From positions 6,184,603 through 6,248,602 of the forward strand of contig JAAONU010000013.1 in NCBI GenBank assembly GCA_012932295.1: a stretch of DNA of 64,000 nt, in the 5' to 3' direction. The position numbers and the translations under genes were made by a program. A model generated the notes under the pieces. That model was not told where the DNA came from. It was given only the letters and a program-made list of their open reading frames with translations, and did not search any database. The DNA comes from Cyclina sinensis. Taxonomy: Eukaryota > Mollusca > Bivalvia > Venerida > Veneridae. This document shows positions 48,201 through 59,545 of the stretch, one piece after another (within the stretch, counting starts at the first letter, position 1; each line of letters opens with the position of its first letter).

Positions 48201-51200
48201 TTCAAAATGATGCCTATTATAGGCAAAAATACAAACAAGATTGCTTTTAAATGCAAGTTCTAGTGGCAACACACTTCACTAAAAACAAACATTACCAAAC
48301 CACACAGGATTTTCATTCTGTCCTTTTTTTTAACAAGTATCATCTTATATTTATTCAACCATCATCTAATGACTAGTGTTTTTCATTGCCACATTTTATC
48401 TCTAACAAATAATGCTAAATATTTTCTACAGCTTGCTGCTTACTAAGAGGCTTAAAAACTTGAAAGTTTGGGTTATATACATGTACCAGTAATCCAAATA
48501 ACAATAAATTCTGCCTAAACTAAACAACTAAACTTTAAACTTTCCTTTCATTTTCTTTTTTACTCCCTAATTCTGTTTGTACAATAGATTACGCGTATGT
48601 CTTATTCATAGGCATAGGGCATACATCTGAATTATTTATTAATTCTCACAGGTTGGGTTCTTTGACATTTTTTTGTTTCACTGAAATTGATTTTCAAAGA
48701 TATACAAGTGATGATCTCTGGTCTAAAATAGATTTAGGGAGAGGTTTATTGAAGGAAGCTCCTGAAGGTTAGAGTTCACATCCTGATGGGTGGCATCTGA
48801 CAGTGGTGGTACAAGTACTCCGGTGAGACTTGCAGATAGCAGACATTGTGAGTAGTTAAAAAAATTAAACAAGAGGGCCATAATGGCCCTAGATTGCTCA
48901 CCTGAATACTTTGCCTTTGCATCTGCTGTTGAGCAAACATCAGAAGCTTTTTTAAAGTTCCCTCTATATAAATCTATATGAATTCAAGTGACCCCCAGGG
49001 TAGAGCCAATTTTCATCCAAGGAGCATAATTTGAATAAACTTGGTAGAGGACCTCTAGCTGATGCTCTATGCAAAATATCTAGGCCTTGTGGTTACAAAC
49101 AAGAAATTTTTTTAAGTCTTCCCTTTATAAGCCTGTGTAAAATCAAATGACCCTGGGGCCAAGCCATTATAATGACCATAGGGGCTAAATTTGAACAATC
49201 TTGGTAGAGAACCTCTAGCTGAAGTTCCATGCAAAAATCTTAGCTCTTGACTGTAGTTTCAGACAAGAAGATTTTTTCAGTCTTCCCTTTATAAGCCTGT
49301 GTAAAATCAAATGACCCTGGGGCCAAGCCATTATAATGACCATAGGGGCTAAATTTGAACAATCTTGGTAGAGAACCTCTAGCTGATGTTCCATGCAAAA
49401 ATCTTAGCTCTTGGCATTGTAGTTTCAGACAAGAAGATTTTTTTAAGGTTTTCCTTATATAAGTCCATGTAAAACCAAGTGATCTCTGGGGCAAGGCTAT
49501 TAATGAACCAAGGGGCAATATCTGAACAATTTTAAAAGAGGACCTTTAGATGACACTCCATGCAAAAAATCTTAGGTCTAAAATTTATGGTTTCTCACAA
49601 GAAGATTTTTAAAGATTATATATATTGCACAAATAGGCCTCCCGGATGGGGCCAATTCTGACTCAGGTGGGAATAATTTGAACCAACTTGGTAAAGGACC
49701 TCTAGCTGATGCTCCATTAAAAATAAAAAATAAAAATGTCTATTATTAAGGTTTTCCCTATACAAGCCTATGTAAAATCAATTGACCCCAGGGGCAGAGC
49801 CAATTTTGACCCCAGGACTGTAATTTGAACAAACCTAGTAGAGACCGGTCCACTAGACAATGCTACATACTAAATCTTAAAGCTCAGGCAGGGCCTTGAG
49901 GTTTCGGACAAGATTTTCAAAGTTTTTCTTTTCTGTTGCCATGGCAACCAGAGTTCTTAATGGAAAAAAATTCTACCATACAATAGTGAAAAATCTAGTT
50001 TAAATAAACCTATGTTCACCTGCAGAACTTTCTAATGGACTTGGCTATCATTCAAATTATTTGACCTAGATCCAGAACCTGTGGTAAAGTGTTGGAGGAG
50101 GCAGGGTGGAATGAGCGGGGTGGATGGCACACCTTGGTGTGGGTACTGAATTTAACAACAGAATGACATTTTTGACAGACTATAATGTTCTCTTGGCCTG
50201 TTCTGAACTATGGTTTGCTTTACTGGATACATGTGCCCACTCAATGCTTGTGTCTTTAGTTTTACCACAAAAGCATTCTACTTGAAACATTATGATTATT
50301 CTTTTAATATTTAAATGGTAAGATGCATGATGGTCAAGATAAATGCTGAAAACAAAGTTAATGTTCTGAAAGTAACAAAGACTTTTTCACTTCTAAGGAG
50401 GGTTTAATTGAAAAAAAAATCAACCTTTCTACATTTTGACTGGACCCTCATGAAAGCTTTCATATAACATATCATATCCAACTGAACTCTACAGTAAAAA
50501 AAAATATTTTTCACAATGAATATATTTAAGCAGAAACATTGGTTATATTTGTTTTCAAGGAGTACACATCAGATTTTTTGTTTTAATTTCATTGTCACTG
50601 ACCACTAATATAACTTAAGCACCTAACTGCCTTGCAATTTAAGTAAGACTATGTATTACCTGACTGCTTTTTATTAATCAACTGGTACACAGTGTCCTTA
50701 ATAGCCCCTAATATTCTGATGAAACAACTTATGAAAGACTGCATGAGCAGCTTTTGTTGTTTGATTCTCAAGAGTAGGTCTAAATTGGGACTTTCTAATA
50801 AGATTCATACATGAAATTCTTTTACAGTAAACATTCCACAGGCACAAAGCAGTTGTTATTCATTTCAGCAGGTGCTAATGCCTATAACGTTCATTGTTTT
50901 AAACATTCCTAAAAGCTTTTGCAAGGTAATTTGTAAAATAATTTATAAATTTTAAATTACAAGTACACTTTATTTATAGTCTTCTGACACAATTTGACAA
51001 ATATATATTTTTTTTTTACTGAAAAAAAAAGAAGCTTGCACCATGATTAATCTGTTTCGAATTAATTCTTACAATGCAAACTTTTTCAAAGTCAGACCAA
51101 TTAAATCACTGAAAATCAAGTTTTCTTTATATGTATTAAAGAATTCTTATACAAGTGGTTTCTAAGGTTCTTAGATAAAAATGAATAAAAACTGATATAT

Positions 51201-54200
51201 GTAATTAGGTCTGTCATCCATTTCGCTAATTTATGTTTTGCTATTATCATTGAAGAAAATATTCAATTGAAATATTTAACACAGTGATTCAGTTTTCGTA
51301 CCTTTATTGGCATTTACAATGGTTTTCAGCCCCATGTAACTAATACCGCAATTTCATTTTCGATTATCTTTTTCAATACACTGGAATCAAAAGTAATAGA
51401 AAAAGCTCTGAAATGTATTGTATGTGTGCTATTGTAAAACTGACAGTACACAAATATTTAGACTTCCTATAGAAGTTATTCAAAAAAGTTCATTCTTAAG
51501 CAAACACAATCAGAACGTTTAAAACCAGTTCAACTGCCAAGTGTAGGTTAATATTTCTGAATGTATAAAATTTGTCAGTTATAACTAGTAACTATATTAT
51601 GCACATAATCCATATTCGATAAATTTGGCTAGATATCAAATCTTATGATATACAATGCTCCCTATGAAAGTGTGCCTGTTGGTGTGTTAACATTACAATT
51701 GAAGTAAATCATATTATTACAAAGACTTTTCATAACATAGAATTTGAATGAGTTCAGCTGCATACTGCGAAAAGAAAGGAAATGTCAATATGTTTGACTT
51801 CATTTTGAATCAGAGCTTAGTTCTATAATCATGACTGTTCTGTCTTTAATGCTAAATGACCTGAATCAACAGAGCAGTATGGAACATGCCCCATTTCATA
51901 TTGTCAGTTATTTCAATCATTGTAGGTAGACCATTATTATTTCAAACATCGTAGGTACGCCATTATTCTTTCAAACATCGTAGGTAGGCCATTATTCTTT
52001 CAAACGTCGTAGGTAGACCATTCTTTCAAACATCGTAGGTAGACCATTATTCTTTTAAACATTGTAGGTAGGCCATTATTCTTTTAAACAGTTATGACAA
52101 TTATTTCTACTTGTCAATAATCTGTTTACTATTTCAACATGTTGCCTAGATGACCTTACAGAACAAATACAACTTTTTCCTCTGCTGAACTTACCCAGAT
52201 GGCCAAGTTTACAATAATTAACAACTGCCCTTTCTCGTAAAGATATCATTTTTCTTTACATTCATGTAATAATTTTACAAAATCATCAACGAACTAACAC
52301 TGGAAAAATAACTTTTCTCTATTTATTAGGATAATCTTTCTTGATCCTGTCACTTTTATCATATAATGTAATAAAGTTTATCGGTCTATGCATATTGTTA
52401 TCATGATTAATAGATAGAATAAAATGTGCTTGCTTTGCACTTCAGAAATAATTATAATGTTACAGTTATAGCAAAAATGACCTCAGATTTGAACATCCGC
52501 CAACTGCATTATTTTTCTCAATATACAAGTCTGCTGTTCATTAAATTAAAACATTAGACAAACATAAAAATGCTTATGGTAAATATGACTTGTTTGTACT
52601 AATGTCTAAATTACCCTACATTTTGTTTTCATATATAATATAGTTACTTAATAGAAATTGTACATTATGCCAAAGTCAAGGGCAATGAATTTGATTTGAT
52701 ACTTTTATTTACAATTTGTAGTAATTAAATTCACGTGCTTTGAAATACAACCATATAAGTTGTTCATCTTATTTAAAAGTTTAAATAATAAATAGCCAAC
52801 AGCTGGAATAATGAAGCAGATATGGCAGAACATGTAAACAGAAGCACATTCTCATTTAAGATTTTTCTCATAAAGGAAACTATAAAGAACAGATGTTAAT
52901 TAGAAGCAGAATAATCCAGAATTGTTCCTTTACTTCACTGGCATTTGTAATTTATTGTAACAAACAAAATGTAGTTTTAGCCATGTCTACCTGCAGTAGA
53001 TTCACTGCTAAGTCCACAAACATAATTAACCTTTACCCTGCTTGATGAAACTGAGTCTACCTTTGTGACCAGTGCAGACCAAGATCAGCTTGCACATCCA
53101 TGCAGTCTGATCATGGTCTGCACTATTTTCCATTCAGTCAGTAAGTTTTCAATAAGCACCCCTATAAACAATGAAATGGATCTGTACAAACTGAAAGATG
53201 GACAAGTCCAGTTTAGATATTTATCATGGTAAGGATTAATACTGAACACATTAAAGAAATGTTAAGTCAGAAGCGCCAGTCTTTGACCACCATATAAAGA
53301 AATAATTTTTCGAAGAATCCTGACAAACCTGTAAAAATTTTATGACCGTGTAAATGTAGTGCCTGAACTTACCAATTTCTGTTGTACCATTTACCAGTTT
53401 CTATTGTAACATTTACCAATTTTTAACAATTTCTGTTATAACAGTTACCAAGTTCTGTTTAGGGAATTGTTTTATTTCAGGAAAGGTAAGCTAGCATTCT
53501 GAGAAAAAAAACAATTTAATATTTTTTATCAGTTTTCATATAAAACATATTTTTTCAAAAGCTTGTTTAATCAATTTCTTTTGGTCCATATTCTAAAAGT
53601 TCTAAAGCACATTTTAAAAACCCATTTAGATTTAAAAGCTCATCTTCTGTGCTGGTGTCAAATTGATTTAAGGTTTAAATTCTGTCAATAGACACTTGAA
53701 ATGAAAGTGTATTTAGAAAGCTGTAAAACTACATAGGTGCAGAATTGATGGATCACTTTACAGGATGGCTTTTCAAATATGATCAGTGGAAAATCAATCC
53801 CATAATCCTTGCATTTGCAATTTTTAATGCATCATCTATTCAATGTTACCTAGCAGAAAAGGTTTATTCTACAACTTACATATATGCTAGAGGTACAATT
53901 TTAAGTACATTTAAATAATCTAAATTTTATCTTGATCAAATACTTCATCCACATTGAGTTGAATTAAATACTTCAATCAGTTACATGTGGTAATCAATAT
54001 GTAAATACTTGTAAAACATAAAGGCCCAGGCCTTTAGTTTCCTGAAAACTTAGTTTTTTTATGATAAAATACAGTTTTATTTTTCGTACTGCTAATAAAA
54101 AAAAATTCATTGAGTTAAAAACATTTTACATCCCTAAAAGAAACGAGTTCTTGCAGCCTATATTAATCTGACTTAATGACTGCTTCCTCTGGGTTCAAAC

Positions 54201-57200
54201 AGATGACTGTGTCAATTTCATATAATCTAGCACACTGTCCTCTAGCTAACCAGCTGCAGAGTTCTGCTTTATGATAATGAAGGGTATCAACTGGTTTATG
54301 TTATATTCTGTGAAAAATTATGAGAAATAATGTACTGGTCTGGGTTTTCTTGTTTGCTTCATTTAGCCATGCTGGTTTTTGGAAAATCCAGTAGCCAGAG
54401 TAGGTAAAAAGAAAGCATCACAAAAACCTGTCAAGACTACTGCAATCAATTTCTGGCACTAAGATTTAAACAATACATGAGTTATCAATAAGTATGTTTG
54501 GCAGTTTTCATAAAGTTATCATGTTAATTTCATTTAAGTTATCATGACATTAAATTCAGTAATGGATCTTGTAAAAAGCAGTAGAAATCTGTTGACGTCT
54601 AAAGTAACTGTATATTGACATATCTTATCAAAAGTATATAGAACTTATGGTACCAGACGCCATACTTAGATACAGTACATGTCCAAAAATATTTTACTCT
54701 CTTATTCCAACAGTATTTAACTAGCCGGGCTTTAAAATCAATAAGTACTTAGATTTTTCAACAGCAATGCAATGTAATTTATTCGTCTGATTTTGACATC
54801 TGATTACAAGACATTTCGATTGAAATTAAACCCAGGTAAACTTATCAGAAACAGAAGTTAAGCCTTTGTTTATTTTGTACAACCCCCCTTTAGATTGTGT
54901 GAAATAAGAAGTTATTACTGCCTTTGAATTCTGTATTATCAAAATAGATTCTGTTGCCTTAACTTTCTTTTAAAAAGCTTCATCAGTAATATACAAGAAA
55001 AACATTGATGTACAGCATCAAGTCGGCGCATGTGAACATGCTTGATACATGTAATTTTACACATACAGAATATTTTTATAACCTAGAACTGTTAGTGCAT
55101 TTAAATAGATCATCTGTGTGTGTGTAATTCATACTCATGCTGCCTTTATCACAAGCAGATTGCTAAACCAACGCTCTTGCCACAAAGCCTTGTTGCGTTT
55201 ATTGGAAGTTGTATCAACAGATTTCAGAGTCCATTTCGCTTCCCTTGTATGTTCACACTAGCTGTTTTGTTACCCAGTTGAAAGTCGACTTTTCGATTTT
55301 TCTTAAGATGAATGATACTTTGCAATAACATAAAGACATTTGATTTTATTTTATACATATTAATAATTTTTAATGCGAATTTACATTTTTAAATCAGTGC
55401 ATATAAGTTTTTAATGCAAATCAATATTTTTAGAACTGAATAGTTTTAATCTACCATTATCCATGTACAATTCGTATAACAACTTCATCCTTGTTTCCGA
55501 ACAGGAGACACATTCTAGAAAATGATCTGCTAATAATTAAGAATCAGTATCACTATAGTTGATAAGACAAGTTATCAAACAAATCAACATCAAGAACACT
55601 GCAGATAGAAGCTTTTAGTTATAATCATAACTTATCATTTAATGACACCGCTGTCATAATTGCACTAAAATTTTCTATTTCTTTGTCAAATCCCATACGA
55701 GTGTTAGTCGCAACTGGTGATGCTGGTGATTTCATTATATGTAGCACCACACCACACAGCAGTTACTTCCCTAAATGAAGGTGAGATTACTGTGCAGGGC
55801 AAGGTTCAAGTGACTTATTAAGGGACCGAATGTTAAGAAAATAATGAGAATCATCAAACATGTTATGTTCAAGTTCATACCGATGAAATATTTCATAACT
55901 TTTTCAGGTTTTTTTGTTAAATGTCAATAATTTTCATTCAGCCAACTGACATAATGATAAAAGACATTAATTGTCAATAACAACTAGTCCACAACTTTTG
56001 CTATAAATTTGACAATATCAACACAGTTGGCACCAGCTAGTGAAACTATCTTTGTAACAGACAAATTATTGTTCAGATAACATAAAATCTTATATTTGCT
56101 GGAAAAAAATATGCTAACTAAAATGAAAATATTCAGATTAATTCAGAACTTAAGTTGGCATGAAAAAAACTGTTGAATCTATGACAACAGCAACATACCT
56201 ATAAGCTTCTTTTTCTGCAGGTGCTCCATAAAAAGCTTTTGACCAAGCTGAATGATACCTAGTATGTTCACGTTTTTGCATTAATAAACTTCTTTTTTCA
56301 TTTTCATAATGCTGGTCTGTTGTTTCCCAGCTCCAGTTAATCCGCTTACGTGGAGGGGGTGGAGCTAAAGGGTTGACACGCCCTGGTATGCGTAAATAGT
56401 CCAATGAACTAGAGAGTTCTTTAGGTGGATATGGAACATACATTGATGCTGATGAATGAGATCGGGGTGGAGGTTGTGTGATCCCCGTTGGCAGGGGCGT
56501 GCATATTGGAGTTATCCTTGGTAATGTTGTTGTCATGTTTAAGCTTTTACCAGTGCATGCCTGAAAATATATACAATAGAATAAATGTTTGAGCAGCACT
56601 TAAAAGCTTAACTCTGTCAAGTTTGACTTTTTTTTATGTTTCAATTTTAGAAAAGAATTCAACACTTCAAACACATTACAATTATGTGTGTATTTAATAA
56701 GAATACTTATATAATGATCATGTTACATTATTGAGATTTCTGCATATTAAAGTCTTTATCATAATAAAACTGCTGACAAATTATTTTCAAGTTGAGAAGA
56801 ACTTAAAAGAATTTGACCTCATCAATATTTCAAAACTGTTTTTCTTTAAGTCTCAAAGATTATTCAAACAACCATCTTAAAAACTTGCTTAAATGAACAA
56901 CATTAACAAGTGCTTTTTACAATACTACAAAATTCAAAAGGTGCTAACATAACCTTCTAGAATTGATTTTAACATTTAATTCCCATGAAATTAGAATGAT
57001 GTGAAATTGAAATCAATCATGATTGAAATTGATATAATAATCTGTAATATATAAAAAGTAAATTAAAATCAATGAATGGACAAAATATGACCAACTTCTG
57101 TATTGGAAAACAAGTAATTATGTTCAATACTTATGAGATTTGGCACAGTGCAGTAAATAAGTATGTCCTGCATAAAGTGAGTCAGCTAAATCTATCCTAT

Positions 57201-58838
57201 TTCTAACTCTCAAAAGCAGATGGCTGCTTGGAACTAAGTAGAAGGCTAACACATGTCAAGGCAAGTGGATTCCTTATCAAAGTGGTCATTATCAACAGTT
57301 TAGTTTGAAAAATTTGAACTGACTTAAAGTCTATTGTGATATTTAAATTTTTATTGTTACATAGTCCTTAATAAGGTAATTCTGCATAATTGGCAATCTT
57401 ACAGTGTAAAATAGATATGATTCATACATAAATTGTTGTACATGTAGTTAAGAGACAGAGATTAGATCACAAAGCAAGCAAATCCCTGAAATCTTTGAAC
57501 AGAAGAATTAAAAAATAGGTAAATTTTATAACTCAAATAAGTCACTGGAAATTAAATAAGCCTTTAAAGTCAGTAAGTGCTTTCAATCTAAAGTCCAGAC
57601 TAAGTGATTTTCTACTACATCATTTTAATTGTAACAATCCAACCTGTGCTACTGTCAAGTCTAAGGTGGTGTCTCTCTAAGTAAAGCATAACCAAATACA
57701 ACACTATTACTGTTGCAACAACATGCTTCAAACAATACCGTCTTACCCCTTCTGTGAGCAACTTATTCAAATTTCCTGTCTTGTCACATCTAGGACATAT
57801 GTGTATTTGCTGTTTATCTTCAGCCCAAGCCCATAAATTCTGATTTTTATCAAGGACATTACACACAGAATTTAGCCCTGTACCATTAACAGATTTTCCA
57901 TTCCCTTTAAATGTCATTACAGCAGGATGATCATCACTTCTGTATTTCTCCACAGAAAAGAATTTTTCATGTCTGAATCTTCTGAACTTCATTTCAATTA
58001 AGGCAGTATCAGGTCTTAAATCCTTTTTAACAATATTTTCAGCAATGCTTCTTTTGTTGTTGGCTTCTCCTTCAATTATCTCTGTTTCATCTTGCCAAAT
58101 CCTGTCTTTTGTTGAACCAGATTCAAATTTATTTCTCCTCCTAAATATTTGCCTTAAGTCAATAGCAGACTCTAAATGATTAGTTTTATTCCCACTTTTT
58201 ACTGTATCCATGGAAACAGATGATGAAACAAGGGACCTTTGTTCATTTTTAAAACCATTCTCTGTAAGCCTCTGTCTCATTCTCTTGTGTTTGTTTTTAG
58301 AATGTTCCATTATCTTATTCACCTCTGCCCATATCTTCTGGCCTTCAAGGTCGAGGTCACTAACTAGGTTCTCTGTAGGAACATCCAGTCTTTTTCTACG
58401 AAATGTATCCATTGTTGTACCAGGCCTGTATGCTGTGATCTTTTTGTCTCCACCAAACCTAGTATTTCTTATTAACCAGAATGGTTCCTTTTTTCTGTCA
58501 TCAGTTTTATCATCTGACTTTGGTACATGTTCACCAAAGTCTATCATGTCATATAATGAATGCTTGTAAATTCTGCCAGTTTTAACACTGTCTCCTTGAC
58601 CTTGACCTTTTGTCTGCTTGACAATATCTTTAACAATACCATTCTTTAATTGTTTTTGAGTAGCAATTCCAGTTGTCTTTGCATTACTTTTCAATCTGTT
58701 TCTCTTACTAGGGGAATTATTTTTTGTGACAGAACTGGATGATTTTGTAGTGTCATTTGAAATCATGCACTGATCATTTTTATCAACTTTAACTTCACTC
58801 ATAGCTTCAAGCTCTCTCTTAAAATTTGTGAAGTTCAT
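45209..58838 (-). CDS. Unrecognised 584-residue coiled-coil protein with C-x2-C motif, four coding exons
   Basis: Exons: 58838-57747, 56560-56199, 46609-46420, 45319-45209; 1755 bases, phases 0, 2, 0, ending TAG. An in-frame TGA lies 9 bases before the ATG, and the ATG context has A at -3. Residues 1-340 are basic, Ser/Asn/Lys-rich and look disordered. HICPRCDKTG (Cys348, Cys351) is a zinc-knuckle-like pair, with Cys366 in the next exon. Residues 375-435 are proline-rich (TGITQPPPRS, NPLAPPPPRKR). Residues 440-575 are highly charged helix rich in Glu, Lys, Arg, Tyr and Met, ending RYNPINWSCSLK. The long first frame continues past the donor G|GTAAGA at 57746 into a hydrophobic tail, which I treat as intron. 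Such helical tails resemble ciliary and sperm microtubule-associated proteins, and an RFX-type site lies upstream (62447-62460), but no family is recognised and the function is unknown. Confidence 0.8.
45726..46350 (+). repeat. 52-bp minisatellite, 12 copies
   Basis: GTCAACAGAGCCCATGGACA then CAGTCTAAAAAATCCCTCAG and CTGAAGAAATCT begins at 45726, 45778, 45830 and onward at 52 bases, with length changes only in the A run. It sits in the last intron of the 45209-58838 gene, ending about 70 bases from the exon end at 46420. Confidence 0.95.
46922..47392. repeat. Short element with TATGCCC / GGGCATA inverted ends
   Basis: TATATGCCCAGGGATAAAAC on the left and CACCCTTCATGGGCATAAAA on the right face each other. 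A GACAGACAGACAGAC microsatellite precedes the right end. Related in style to the TGCCCCC family. Frames across it are not coding. Confidence 0.5.
48868..49970 (-). repeat. Minisatellite-cored element in the third intron of the unknown gene, 5' truncated
   Basis: Begins AAACAAGAGGGCCATAATGG (reverse of the CTTGT end) and continues with CCTAGATTGCTCACCTGAAT and about six units of roughly 165 bases (CCCTGGGGCCAAGCC, TTTGAACAATCTTGGTAGAG). Two neighbouring units (49120-49260, 49290-49430) are almost identical. The far end stops near a perfect GTTGCCATGGCAAC at 49935-49948. Confidence 0.8.
49971..51900. other. Intron of the unknown gene, nothing recognised
   Basis: AT-rich. No exon-like frame or repeat family is recognised. 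Confidence 0.4.
51911..52089 (+). repeat. 29-bp tandem repeat, about six copies
   Basis: TTTCAAACATCGTAGGTAGR plus CCATTATTC recurs near 51911, 51940, 51969, 51998, 52024 and 52053 (one copy 3 bases short). Confidence 0.85.
53026..53240 (+). mobile_element. MITE-like element, copy 2
   Basis: TTAACCTTTACCCTGCTTGA to ATCATGGTAAGGATTAAT. Contains GTGACCAGTGCAGACCAAGA and GATGGACAAGTCC; the reverse complement of copy 1 at 18781-18972. Confidence 0.8.
53241..56140. other. Intron of the unknown gene, nothing recognised
   Basis: AT-rich, with a small ACCAATTTCTGTTRTAAC repetition near 53370-53460. CTGCTTCCTCTGGGTTCAAA near 54180 is a fragment of the B-box-like repeat seen at 35275. Confidence 0.4.
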
Positions 58839-59053
58839 TTTCTTTCAATTGTTCTTCTTATTTTCAGTTATATAAACTTTCTAAGTATTTCTTCCTTGTC
58901 GTGTAATGGTTCAGTTACATCAATCTGCTGACCATCAACATTTTTTCTTCTTCAATTGCCTCATGACATGTTTCAGTCATGTATGAAATAGAGCTAAGAT
59001 GTGTTTTGAGCAAGATCAAACAAACAGAAACATTGGGAAATGACAGTGACTTC

Positions 59054-59545
59054 CAGTGCAGTGCATACTGGCCTATTTTTGTATAAAATTTAATACAACT
59101 CTGACAACTGCGTCAGGAAATCTATTCTTTGGCTCAGTTGTTAGAGCATTGGTTTTTGATGTGGGAGCACCTGAGTTCAACTCCTGCTCTAGGTGGTCTT
59201 TTCCAAGATGCATTGCATCTTTTTGTTAAGAACTTTTATGTTCGTAAGATGGGGGATCATCCGGGATACCCCCTTTTGGACTTACAAATGATAATAAATC
59301 TTTCAAGATTTCTGATATAAAAACAGACCACAGCATCCATCAACATAAATGAGGACTGTCTCAAGAGGGAATGTTTTATGGTCCAGTGCACACCGGCCTT
59401 TAATTAATACAACTTCTTACAAGGAACTGATTCTTTGGCTCAATGGTTAGAGCATTCCATGCAGGAGGACCTGAGTTCGAATCACACTCTTGGTGGTCTT
59501 TTCCCAAATGCATTGCATATTTCTGTTACGAACTTTCATGTTTGT
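59054..59545 (+). repeat. tRNA-derived SINE-like pair
   Basis: Two copies about 305 bases apart. Cores at 59131-59200 and 59432-59495 read TCTTTGGCTCAGTTGTTAGA...GAGTTCAACTCC and TCTTTGGCTCAATGGTTAGA...GAGTTCGAATCA, close to tRNA A and B boxes. Both share upstream GGTCCAGTGCA...GGCC and downstream GGTGGTCTTTTCC and ATGCATTGCAT. No clean cloverleaf, so not functional tRNA genes. Confidence 0.65.

Noticed and set aside
57615..57746. Hydrophobic C-terminal tail (possible membrane segment) of the long frame at 57615-58838
   Set aside because: A strong donor G|GTAAGA ends the exon at 57747 and the next exon joins in frame, so the tail is intron read-through.
58210..58569. 119-codon frame antisense to the unknown gene
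   Set aside because: Shadow of the coding exon on the opposite strand.
59131..59495. Two tRNA genes
   Set aside because: A and B boxes are recognisable but acceptor and anticodon stems do not pair cleanly; shared flanks show a repeat.
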